From assembly GCA_003139545.1 (NCBI GenBank), contig PLJC01000012.1, positions 305,268 through 369,267 on the forward strand: a stretch of 64,000 bases of DNA, in the 5' to 3' direction. Source of the DNA: Actinomycetota bacterium. Its GTDB lineage: Bacteria > Actinomycetota > Thermoleophilia > Gaiellales > Gaiellaceae. Made by a program: the position numbers and the translations under genes. The notes below the pieces were generated by a model. It saw nothing but the letters and a program-made list of their open reading frames with translations, did not search any database and had not been told where the DNA came from. Below are positions 41,010 through 47,990 of the stretch, piece by piece (position 1 is the stretch's first letter; each line of letters opens with the position of its first letter).

Positions 41010-41640
41010 CCTCCAGGCAGCGGTCGCGGCCGGCGTGCTCGGCGCCGAGGAAGGACACCGCGCGCTGCTCCAGTCGACCGCCGAGGTCGCCCGCGCGATC
41101 TTCAAGGCGAGGGCGTCGTCGATCTTCCTGCTGGACACCGAGACGGACGAGCTCGTCTTCGAGGCGGTCGCCGGCGAGGGTGCGCAGACGCTCATCGGGC
41201 AGCGGTTCCCGTCCAGCACCGGAGTCGCAGGCTGGGCCCTCGTCACGCGGCAGCCGCTCGTCGTCGACGACCTCACGGCGGACACCCGGTTCTCGCAGGA
41301 GGCGGCCGAGTCGACCGGCTACGTGCCGAAGGCGCTCATGGCCGTGCCGCTGCTCGTGGAGGATCGCGCGCTCGGCGTGCTCGAGGTGCTCGACCGCTCG
41401 AGCGAGCAGCCGTTCTCGCTCGCGGACATGAACCTTCTCGGTCTCTTCGCGAGCCAGGCGGCGGTCGCGCTCGACCTGTTGCAGCGCGCGCGTCGTGCCC
41501 GCGCGGCGCTCGCGGGCGAAGGGGAGCTCGGCGCGCTCGCGCGCGTCGCCGCACAGCTCGAGGCGGCGGGCGAGGAGGCGCGGCTGTCCGGGCTCGAGCT
41601 GCTGCGCGCGCTCGAGCGGCTGCTCGCGCCGGAGTCCTAG
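41002..41640 (+). CDS. GAF domain protein
   Basis: The product has 212 residues. One GAF domain spans about 15-160 (ARAIFKARASSIFLLDTETDE split across strands, then FPSSTGVAGWALVTRQPLVV and ALMAVPLLVEDRALGVLEVL). An alanine/arginine-rich helical tail follows. There is no kinase, cyclase or DNA-binding domain. It may sense a small ligand and regulate the co-translated subtilase, which is inference from the 8-nt overlap only. Confidence 0.87.
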   Translation: MSDLQAAVAAGVLGAEEGHRALLQSTAEVARAIFKARASSIFLLDTETDELVFEAVAGEGAQTLIGQRFPSSTGVAGWALVTRQPLVVDDLTADTRFSQEAAESTGYVPKALMAVPLLVEDRALGVLEVLDRSSEQPFSLADMNLLGLFASQAAVALDLLQRARRARAALAGEGELGALARVAAQLEAAGEEARLSGLELLRALERLLAPES

Positions 41641-41650
41641 GTCCAAAGAG

Positions 41651-41672
41651 AAGCCCGGGCGAGCCCGGGCTT
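41651..41672 (+). terminator. Terminator after the subtilase/GAF operon
   Basis: AAGCCCGGG at 41651-41659 pairs with CCCGGGCTT at 41664-41672 around a 4-nt loop, 10 nt after the GAF stop, followed by CGTCAGTTCTT. A near-palindrome, it could also stop minus-strand transcription past 41700. Confidence 0.7.
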
Positions 41673-41699
41673 CGTCAGTTCTTCTTCGTGGAGAGGTCG

Positions 41700-41870
41700 T
41701 TATTCGACGCGGCGCGAGTGCCCCTCGACCTCGTCGTCCTCGGTCTTGTCCTCGCTCTTGCCGTCGTCGTCGGCGGCCTCTTCGTTGGCAGCGACGCGAC
41801 GCCCGTGGGCGTCGACCTCGTCGGTGTCCTCGTCCTGCGCAGCAACCTTGCGGCTCTCGTCCTCGGACAT
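41700..41870 (-). CDS. Short acidic peptide with a repeated V-x-x-H-x-R-R-V motif
   Basis: The product has 56 residues with no cysteine: MSEDESRKVAAQDEDTDE, then VDAHGRRVAANEEAADDD, then a KSEDKTEDDE stretch and the end VEGHSRRVE. The two blocks VDAHGRRV and VEGHSRRV are clear repeats. A strong Shine-Dalgarno sequence (AAGGAGGG) ends 5 nt before the ATG, unusual in this window and good support for translation. It lies alone between two plus-strand genes. Such composition fits an intrinsically disordered protein or a modified-peptide precursor, but no modification genes are adjacent. Confidence 0.65.
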   Translation of the reverse strand: MSEDESRKVAAQDEDTDEVDAHGRRVAANEEAADDDGKSEDKTEDDEVEGHSRRVE

Positions 41871-41990
41871 GGTTTCCCTCCTTGTCGGAAGTCTGTGCGC
41901 TTTCGCGCTGTCCCCCTCTAGACGTGCGTGCGGACGGGAATCTTCCCATTCCTCCTTCAAAAACACAACGAGGGCTGAGATCCTGGCCCG

Positions 41991-43619
41991 GTGAGCTGGA
42001 TCGCCGAGTCGTTGCGCGCGTTCTCGACCTCGTTCGCCAACCCGCAGCTCCGCCGGCTGCAGCTCGCCGGCGTCGGCTCGACGCTCGGCAGCTGGGCGTA
42101 CGGTGTCGCGCTCGCCGTGTACGCGTACGACGCCGGCGGAGCACGCGCCGTCGGGCTGCTGCTCTTCGCGCGTTGGGGCCTGGCTGCCGGTCTCGCGCCC
42201 TGGCTCGCGCTGCTCGCGGACCGCGTCTCCCGCCGGAACGTGATGCTCGCGTCCGATGTGTGCCGCGTCGGTCTCGTCGCCGGCATGGCCGCGATCGTCG
42301 CGACGCACGGGCCGGCGTTCGCCGTCTACGCCCTCGCGGTCGCGTCGACGGCGGCGTCGACCGCGTTCCAGCCCGCGCAGGGGGCATTGCTTCCGTCGCT
42401 TGCGAGGACGCCGGAGGAGCTGACGTCGGCGAACGTCGCCATGAGCACGATCTCGAGCGTCGGCATGCTCGCCGGGCCTGCGCTCGGCGGTGCGCTGCTT
42501 GCCGTCACGGGACCCTCGGTCGTCTTCGCCTTCACTGCGGGGACGCTCGTGTGGTCGGCGGCACGCGTGCTGCAGTTGCGGCCCGACCATCCGCCTGCGA
42601 GCAGGGAGGCCGAGGCCCTGTTGCCCTCGATGCTCGCGGGCTTTCGCGCCATCGCCGCAGAGCCGGCGCTGCGCGTCGTCATCGGTCTCAACAGTGCGCA
42701 GACGCTCGTCACCGGCGTCTTCGAGGTGCTCGTCGTCGTCGTTGCGCTGCGACTGCTCGACACCGGCAACGGCGGCGTCGGGTGGTTGAACGCAGCGCTC
42801 GGCGTCGGCGGCGTGCTCGGTGCGTTCGCGGTGGCTGCTCTTGCGGCGCGTCGGCGTCTCGCCGCCGACCTCGGCCTCGGCGTCCTCCTCTGGGGTGTGC
42901 CGATGGCGCTCGTCGCCGTCTGGTCGAACCTCGGCTTTGCGCTCGTCCTCTTCGCGGTCATCGGCGTCGGCAACACCCTCGTAGACGTCGCCGGCGTAAC
43001 GCTTCTGCAGCGCTCGGCCGCCGATGAGGTGCTCGGCCGCGTCTTCGGCGTGCTCGAGAGCGTCATCCTCGCAACGCTCGCCGTCGGTGCGGCAGTCGCG
43101 CCTGCGCTCGTCTCGGCGCTTGGCATTCGCACGACGCTCGTGCTGGCCGGTCTGCTCCTGCCCGCGGTCGTGCTCCTACTCGCGCCGAAGCTGCGCGCGA
43201 TCGATGCCGCAGCGCACGTGCCCGCCGAGGCGCTCGAGCTGCTCCGTTCGATCGCGTTTCTCGGGATGCTGCCGCCGCCGGTGCTCGAGCGGCTCGCTTC
43301 GTCCGCGGTGCCGGTGGCGGTCCCGGCCGGCGAGACGGTGTTCGCACGCGGGGACAAGGGCGACCGCTTCTACGCGATCGCGTCGGGGCGCGTCGCCGTC
43401 GATGTCGAAGGCGGAGAGACACGCGAGCTTGGCCCCGGGGAGTTCTTCGGCGAGATCGCGCTCCTGCGCGACGTCCCGCGCACGGCGACCGTGCGGGCGC
43501 TCGACGACGTGCGGCTGTATGCACTGGAGCGCGTCGAGTTCATCGCCGCCGTCACCGGCCACGGGCCGAGCCACGAAGCGGTGGAGCACGTCGTGGCGAT
43601 ACGCCTCGTCGCGCTCTGA
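41991..43619 (+). CDS. MFS transporter fused to a cyclic-nucleotide-binding domain
   Basis: The product has 542 residues. Residues 1-400 have about 10-12 helices of the MFS_3 (enterobactin exporter-like) type, with the A-like loop LLADRVSRRNVML after the second helix. Residues about 425-530 form a cNMP-binding domain (IAFLGMLPPPVLERLASSAV, VFARGDKGDRFYAIASG and the cassette PGEFFGEIALLRDVPRTATV). This suggests an exporter gated by cAMP or a similar ligand. Substrate unknown. Start GTG at 41991. The end abuts the convergent HTH gene. Confidence 0.9.
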   Translation: MSWIAESLRAFSTSFANPQLRRLQLAGVGSTLGSWAYGVALAVYAYDAGGARAVGLLLFARWGLAAGLAPWLALLADRVSRRNVMLASDVCRVGLVAGMAAIVATHGPAFAVYALAVASTAASTAFQPAQGALLPSLARTPEELTSANVAMSTISSVGMLAGPALGGALLAVTGPSVVFAFTAGTLVWSAARVLQLRPDHPPASREAEALLPSMLAGFRAIAAEPALRVVIGLNSAQTLVTGVFEVLVVVVALRLLDTGNGGVGWLNAALGVGGVLGAFAVAALAARRRLAADLGLGVLLWGVPMALVAVWSNLGFALVLFAVIGVGNTLVDVAGVTLLQRSAADEVLGRVFGVLESVILATLAVGAAVAPALVSALGIRTTLVLAGLLLPAVVLLLAPKLRAIDAAAHVPAEALELLRSIAFLGMLPPPVLERLASSAVPVAVPAGETVFARGDKGDRFYAIASGRVAVDVEGGETRELGPGEFFGEIALLRDVPRTATVRALDDVRLYALERVEFIAAVTGHGPSHEAVEHVVAIRLVAL

Positions 43620-44294
43620 TCAGTCGAGCCACTCGGCACGCTCGAAGCCGCCGTACTCCTGAATGGAGCCGTAGATCGTCTGCACGATGCGCGTGCTGTG
43701 CACGCGCAGGCTGCACGTGCCGAACGGGAGCTTGTTCGTTCGCTTCTTCTGGCTGTATTTGGAATACACGTTCACCATGGACTTGTTGAGACACGACCGT
43801 TGAAGGCCGAGGCGGGTAAGCCAGTAGTCCTCGATCTCACGCTGCCGCTCCACGTGATCGGCGAAGAGGTTGCACGAGACACGCATCTGCTCGTTCCCGA
43901 CGTCGAATTGCGTGCGTAGGAAGTCGGCGAAGAACACGATGACCTCCGGATCGGCATTGACGAGCTGCACCGAGTTGCGCGCTTTCGAGCCTTCGGCCCA
44001 GAACAACATGCATCCTGCGGCGTACGAGCTGTCCCGTTCGCGGGCGAGACGGCGGCCTTCGTCCTGATATCCGCGGCGAACGTCGCGCGCACGGGCAGCC
44101 TTGAGCTCGGCCGCCACGATCGGCCCGAGCCGGCTGCGATAGATGAGTGCGGCGCGCTGTTCCGGTCCGAGGGGAACGGACCGCACCCAGACGCTCGCCG
44201 AGGAACGTGCGATCCCGAGGGTGGCTGCGATCTCCTTGACGGAGCATCCCTCCGCTCGCATCTCGCGCGCTTGTCTACGCTCGTCCGTTTTCAC
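43620..44294 (-). CDS. HTH protein with a LAGLIDADG-like endonuclease domain
   Basis: The product has 224 residues. Residues about 1-45 are a helix-turn-helix (REMRAEGCSVKEIAATLGIA, then SSASVWVRSV). The rest has AAGCMLFWAEGSKARNSVQL, VNADPEVIVFFADFLRTQF and TNKLPFGTCSLRVHSTRIVQ, a pattern of LAGLIDADG-type proteins in which GxLxWxEG replaces the first helix motif. Base composition is much lower in G+C than its neighbours: I count 29 of 60 G or C at 43741-43800 against 46 of 60 at 44461-44520. It lies 32 bp from tRNA-Gly. TACGTT at 44307-44302 precedes the GTG by 7 nt. It may have arrived by transfer. Confidence 0.7.
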   Translation of the reverse strand: MKTDERRQAREMRAEGCSVKEIAATLGIARSSASVWVRSVPLGPEQRAALIYRSRLGPIVAAELKAARARDVRRGYQDEGRRLARERDSSYAAGCMLFWAEGSKARNSVQLVNADPEVIVFFADFLRTQFDVGNEQMRVSCNLFADHVERQREIEDYWLTRLGLQRSCLNKSMVNVYSKYSQKKRTNKLPFGTCSLRVHSTRIVQTIYGSIQEYGGFERAEWLD

Positions 44295-44326
44295 GACGGA
44301 CAACGTATCCAAGGCTGCGGACGGAA

Positions 44327-44398
44327 AGCGCCCGACGAGGTTCGAACTCGTGACCACGGCTTGGAAGGCCGTTATGTTGCCAACTACACCACGGGCGC
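44327..44398 (-). tRNA. tRNA-Gly (anticodon TCC)
   Basis: The 72-nt cloverleaf on the minus strand starts GCGCCCG at 44398 and closes with CGGGCGC plus discriminator T at 44327. Its anticodon stem ACGGC/GCCGT encloses CTTCCAA, anticodon TCC. CCA is not encoded. TACCCT at 44412-44407 lies 8 nt upstream, so the primary transcript would have almost no 5' leader. Confidence 0.95.
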
Positions 44399-44405
44399 GC
44401 GTGTC

Positions 44406-44412
44406 TAGGGTA
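44406..44412. promoter_or_regulatory. Shared bidirectional -10 (tRNA-Gly / ctaG)
   Basis: The 7 bp TAGGGTA read as TAGGGT on the plus strand (44406-44411, 6 nt before the ctaG ATG) and as TACCCT on the minus strand (44412-44407, 8 nt before tRNA-Gly). The two hexamers overlap by five bases in a 19-bp gap. Confidence 0.55.
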
Positions 44413-44417
44413 CCCCG

Positions 44418-45131
44418 ATGCACGCCTCGCTGGAGGCCGTCGTCCTCGTCCCGCTCCTTGCGCTCGCGGGCGTGGCACTACGCGCTCGCGCCCTCCCGGT
44501 TGTCGCCGCGCTCGCACTGATCTTCGCGGCGTTCGCGACGAAGCTGCAGCCGTTCGCGCTGCACACGTTCCTGTGGGCGCACCTGTTGCAGAACGTCGTC
44601 CTCGCCGAGTGGGCGCCGGCGCTGCTCGTCCTCGCCGTCCCCGTCGCTGCCGTCGCCCGCGCGCGGGATTTCCCGCTTTTCCGTCCGCTCGTCGCGCTGC
44701 CGCTGTGGCTCGTCACGTACTTCGCGTGGCACCTCCCGTGGGTCTACGACTTCGCGCTGCGCCATCCGCACTCGCTGCTGCACGTCGAGCACCTCACGTA
44801 TCTCCTCGCCGGCGTCTGTCTGTGGTGGCCCGTCGTGCACGGGCGCCAGTCAGCGGGCGCGAAGGCGGCGTATCTCTTCGCGGCGTTCGTCCTCGCGTCG
44901 CCGCTCGGCCTCGCGCTCGCGCTCTTCCCGCGGCCGGTCTACTCGTTCTACGCGCACGCGCCTCGCACGTGGGGGCCGTCGCCCGAGTCCGACCAGCAGA
45001 TCGCCGGCGTGACGATGGCGGCGGAGGAGGCGCTCGTCTTCTTCGCCGTGTTCGCGGTCTACCTGTCGCGCTTCCTCCGCGAGGAGCAGACAGCCGGCGT
45101 CTTCGACGACCTGCGCGCTAGTCGAGGCTGA
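44418..45131 (+). CDS. ctaG: Cytochrome c oxidase assembly protein CtaG family
   Basis: The product has 237 residues with about six to seven transmembrane helices. It matches the CtaG_2 (caa3_CtaG) group: FALHTFLWAHLLQNVVLAEW with the conserved His and HxLQ pattern, YFAWHLPWVYDFALRHP, HVEHLTYLLAGVCLWWPV and a late DQQIAGVTMAAEEALVFF. The histidines probably help deliver copper to the oxidase. The family role comes from Bacillus-type CtaG. No oxidase genes lie in the window. Its end overlaps the convergent YjbR-type gene by 14 bp. Confidence 0.87.
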   Translation: MHASLEAVVLVPLLALAGVALRARALPVVAALALIFAAFATKLQPFALHTFLWAHLLQNVVLAEWAPALLVLAVPVAAVARARDFPLFRPLVALPLWLVTYFAWHLPWVYDFALRHPHSLLHVEHLTYLLAGVCLWWPVVHGRQSAGAKAAYLFAAFVLASPLGLALALFPRPVYSFYAHAPRTWGPSPESDQQIAGVTMAAEEALVFFAVFAVYLSRFLREEQTAGVFDDLRASRG

Positions 45132-45453
45132 TCGTTGCCGCGAGCTTCTTCGGCGCGGCGAGCAGCCATGAATCGGTGAGGAACTCGCGCATGTCGTCGC
45201 GTGATGCCTCGAGGCGCACGAGCACGTAACCCCAGCCGTGGTAGTGCGGCGTCTCGAACAGAATCTCGGGCCGCGCCTCGAGCAGCAGCGGCTTCTCGTC
45301 GAGATCGCAGCGGACCACGACGGCGGCCGGGTCGCTGCGCAGTGCCGCGACGAACTTGCCGCGCACCTTCAACGCCGGCCGTCCGTACGACGTCGACTCC
45401 TCGACCTCGGGGAGCTCCCGGGCGAGCTCGACGACGTCCTGCCACGTCAGCAT
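45118..45453 (-). CDS. MmcQ/YjbR family protein
   Basis: The product has 111 residues. LTWQDVVELARELPEVEEST opens the YjbR fold, then GRPALKVRGKFVAALRSD, VRCDLDEKPLLLEARPE and the family segment HYHGWGYVLVRLEA. The fold resembles a double-wing DNA-binding domain but the function is not established. The ATG is 2 nt after the stop of the cyclophilin gene upstream, so it is part of that minus-strand operon. Confidence 0.87.
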   Translation of the reverse strand: MLTWQDVVELARELPEVEESTSYGRPALKVRGKFVAALRSDPAAVVVRCDLDEKPLLLEARPEILFETPHYHGWGYVLVRLEASRDDMREFLTDSWLLAAPKKLAATISLD

Positions 45454-45455
45454 CG

Positions 45456-45914
45456 CTAGCCGGGAAGCTCGACGCGCTCGATGACGACGTCCTGGCGGGG
45501 ACGGTCGCGCGCGTCGGTGTCGAGCGCCGAGATCGCGTCGATGACATCCATGCCGCCTGTCACGCGTCCGAAGACCGTGTGCTTGCCGTCCAGCCACGGG
45601 CACGCGTCGGCTGTGACGATGAAGAACTGGCTGCCGTTCGTGTTCGGCCCAGCGTTCGCCATCGCGAGCGCTCCCTTCGCCACGGGGTGCTCGTTGAACT
45701 CGTCCTCGAACGTGTAGCCGGGGCCGCCAGAACCGGTGCCGGTCGGATCGCCGCCCTGGATCATGAAGTCGGGAATCACGCGGTGGAAAATGACACCGTC
45801 GTAGAACCCCTTCCGCGCGAGCGAGAGGAAGTTGTCGACCGTCTTCGGCGCGTCGTCGTCGAACAGCTCGACGACGATGGCGCCCTGGTTCGTGTGCAGC
45901 GTCGCGTCGGTCAT
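45456..45914 (-). CDS. Peptidyl-prolyl cis-trans isomerase, cyclophilin type
   Basis: The product has 152 residues and one cyclophilin domain. Catalytic blocks are [20 protein letters not shown] (active Arg in FHR), [29 protein letters not shown] and [15 protein letters not shown]. It has no signal peptide, so it acts in the cytoplasm on proline peptide bonds. TAGCCT at 45928-45923 lies 8 nt before the ATG at 45914. It is 1 nt from the stop of the upstream 97-residue gene, so both an internal promoter and read-through are possible. Confidence 0.93.
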   Translation of the reverse strand: MTDATLHTNQGAIVVELFDDDAPKTVDNFLSLARKGFYDGVIFHRVIPDFMIQGGDPTGTGSGGPGYTFEDEFNEHPVAKGALAMANAGPNTNGSQFFIVTADACPWLDGKHTVFGRVTGGMDVIDAISALDTDARDRPRQDVVIERVELPG

Positions 45915-45915
45915 G

Positions 45916-46209
45916 TCACAGGAGGCTATCCGCGAGCGGCGCGATCGCGCCGGCGGTAGGTGCGAGCTCGCCGCTCTCGAGGCCGGCGACGATTCGCCGC
46001 AACAGGTGCGTGGCCGCCTCGACCTGATCGGGGTCGAGGATCGTGTTCACCGCGGCGAGGTGCTCGCCGTCGCCGTACAGCTCCACGGTCACCGTCTCGA
46101 TGTCTTTCGGCCGGATGTACCCGTCCTCGGGGAGGCCGACGCGGACGTGGACGGAACGGCCGTCAGGCAGCGTCGCATCGTGCTCCAGCGGGCCGGCGCG
46201 CAAGGTCAT
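45916..46209 (-). CDS. Conserved-looking hypothetical protein
   Basis: The product has 97 residues: a beta-rich first half ([20 protein letters not shown], then [19 protein letters not shown]) and a helical second half ([20 protein letters not shown]). There is no signal peptide or membrane segment. I do not recognise the family. The ATG at 46209 is about 16 nt after TACTCT (46231-46226), a short leader with GGGA that might serve as a weak Shine-Dalgarno sequence. It is likely co-transcribed with the cyclophilin gene. Confidence 0.6.
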   Translation of the reverse strand: MTLRAGPLEHDATLPDGRSVHVRVGLPEDGYIRPKDIETVTVELYGDGEHLAAVNTILDPDQVEAATHLLRRIVAGLESGELAPTAGAIAPLADSLL

Positions 46210-46305
46210 CGCGCCATTCTTCCCGAGAGTAGGACCCGTGGGTCGCAAGAAGGGGCCGATTGGCCCATAGACGGCGTCTACAGCAGGGACCACGCTGAGC
46301 CGCAG

Positions 46306-46830
46306 ATGCGCCGGAGGATCGCCTTGGGAGCAGCTGCGCTCCTTGCTGGAGTGGTGGCTTCGGCTGCTCCGGCGGCGACGCACCGCCCGGGCATCGCGCT
46401 CTCGTCGCTCGAGCAGGGCGTGCTCTTCGACATCAATGCCTTTCGCGCGGCGAATCATCTGGCGCCGCTCCGGCTGTCGGCCGCGCTCACCGATTCGGCG
46501 CGCACCCACTCGGAGCAGATGGAGGCCGACGGCTACTTCGCGCACAACTCGTTCGACGGCACGGCCTTCTGGCAGCGCATCCAGGCCTTCTATCCGTCGA
46601 GCAAGTACGGGTTCTGGTCGGTGGGCGAGAACCTGCTCTGGTCGTCTCCCGACGTCGACGCGCAGAAGGCGCTGACGATGTGGGAGAACAGCCCCGAGCA
46701 TCGCAAGAACATGCTCGATCCGCACTGGCAGGAGATCGGCGTCTCCGCCGTGCACACCGATCGAGCCCCTGGCGTGTACCAGGGGCTCGCGGTGACGATC
46801 GTGACGACCGACTTCGGCGTCAGGCGGTAA
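46306..46830 (+). CDS. Secreted CAP/SCP-domain protein
   Basis: The product has 174 residues. The signal peptide is RRRIALGAAALLAGVVASAA. The CAP (CAP/SCP/PR-1) domain spans about 45-170: DINAFRAANHLAPLRLSAAL, HSEQMEADGYFAHNSFDG, VGENLLWSSPDVDAQKALTM and NSPEHRKNMLDPHWQEIGVS. The His/Glu cleft residues are present. Bacterial CAP proteins are secreted and mostly uncharacterised. No clear Shine-Dalgarno sequence lies before the ATG at 46306. Confidence 0.9.
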   Translation: MRRRIALGAAALLAGVVASAAPAATHRPGIALSSLEQGVLFDINAFRAANHLAPLRLSAALTDSARTHSEQMEADGYFAHNSFDGTAFWQRIQAFYPSSKYGFWSVGENLLWSSPDVDAQKALTMWENSPEHRKNMLDPHWQEIGVSAVHTDRAPGVYQGLAVTIVTTDFGVRR

Positions 46831-46879
46831 CTCTCCGCCGGAGGCCGAGGCCCGCGCCGACGAGCACGAGGCCGGTTAA

Positions 46880-46952
46880 CGCGCCCGGGAGGATTCGAAC
46901 CTCCGACCCGCGGATTAGAAGTCCGCCGCTCTGTCCACTGAGCTACGGGCGC
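46880..46952 (-). tRNA. tRNA-Arg (anticodon TCT)
   Basis: The 73-nt cloverleaf on the minus strand has acceptor GCGCCCG (46952-46946) with CGGGCGC (46887-46881) and discriminator G at 46880. Its anticodon stem GCGGA/TCCGC encloses CTTCTAA, anticodon TCT. CCA is not encoded. It is divergent from tRNA-His. Confidence 0.95.
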
Positions 46953-47022
46953 GTGCCGCAGAGGGTACCGCTGGAATAACGGGATTCCTGCAACTCCAGG
47001 CGTTACGCTGTAGCGGCTTCGC

Positions 47023-47096
47023 GGTGGCGGTAGCTCAGTTGGTAGAGCCCCGGGTTGTGGTCCCGGTGGTCGCGGGTTCGAATCCCGTCCGCCACC
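47023..47096 (+). tRNA. tRNA-His (anticodon GTG)
   Basis: The acceptor GTGGCGG (47024-47030) pairs with CCGCCAC (47089-47095). The extra G at 47023 can pair with C at 47096, the G-1 feature unique to tRNA-His. The anticodon stem CCGGG/CCCGG encloses TTGTGGT, anticodon GTG. The 3' end is only 3 nt before the GTG start of the ABC permease gene. Confidence 0.95.
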
Positions 47097-47099
47097 CTC

Positions 47100-47990
47100 G
47101 TGAACGAACGGCGCGGGCCCTGGAGGCAGGCGATCTCTCGATTTCGCCGCCGGCCGCTCGGGCTGGCGGCGCTCGCAATCCTCGTGGCTTTCGTCGTCGT
47201 GGGTGCGCTCGCCGGCGTGCTCGCGCCGTACTACCCGGGCCAGGAGTTCGTCCAGCTCATCGGCAAAGCGCATCCACCGCTCACTGCGCACCACTTCCTT
47301 GGGACGGACGCGCTCGGGCGGGACTTCCTCACGGAGCTCCTCTTCGGCGTCCGCGAGACGATCCTGTCCGCGCTGATCTGTGCCGGCGGCGCGACGGTGA
47401 TCGGCGCCATCGTCGGCGCGTTCGCCGGTTATTACGGCGGACGGTTCGACGATCTCGTCACCTGGGCGACCGGAGTCGTGGTCGCCGTTCCGGCGATCGC
47501 CGTGCTCATCATCATCGCAATCTGGTCGCAGCTCCCCGTGAAGCCGATCACGGACGGCCTTTGGCTGATGGCGCTCCTCTGGCCCGGCGTCGCGCGCGTC
47601 GTGCGCGCGTCGGTGGCATCGCTTCGAACGCGCGAATACGTCGAGGCGGCGCACGCGTCCGGCGCGTCCGACTTACGCGTGATCTTTCGTCATCTCCTGC
47701 CGAACTCGAGCGGGCAGATCATCGTCGCTGCGACGACGATCGTCGGTCAATCGATCGCAATCATCGCGACGGTCGACTTTCTGGGCTACGGCTACAACCA
47801 GCCGGAACGGCCGACGCTCGGCGGCCTCATCGCGGATGCGGCCAACGCCGCTTCGGCGGCGGGCGCCTCCTCGATCGCATCGGTCTGGTGGCTGTACGTC
47901 ATCCCGGCTGGGTTGCTCGTGATCGTTCTTCTGGCGGCTGCGTTCGCCGGCGACACGCTCGACGACGCGCTCAACCCGGTTACGACGTAG
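47100..47990 (+). CDS. ABC transporter permease, DppC/OppC type
   Basis: The product has 296 residues with about six transmembrane helices. The N-terminal OppC-like segment RFRRRPLGLAALAILVAFVV is followed by HHFLGTDALGRDFLTELLFG, the hallmark of the family. The EAA loop coupling to the ATPase is YVEAAHASGASDLRVIFRHL. It would form a peptide or nickel importer with a DppB-like partner. The partner gene is convergent (47980-48984), and no ATPase or binding protein is nearby. GTG at 47100 sits 3 nt after tRNA-His. Confidence 0.88.
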   Translation: MNERRGPWRQAISRFRRRPLGLAALAILVAFVVVGALAGVLAPYYPGQEFVQLIGKAHPPLTAHHFLGTDALGRDFLTELLFGVRETILSALICAGGATVIGAIVGAFAGYYGGRFDDLVTWATGVVVAVPAIAVLIIIAIWSQLPVKPITDGLWLMALLWPGVARVVRASVASLRTREYVEAAHASGASDLRVIFRHLLPNSSGQIIVAATTIVGQSIAIIATVDFLGYGYNQPERPTLGGLIADAANAASAAGASSIASVWWLYVIPAGLLVIVLLAAAFAGDTLDDALNPVTT

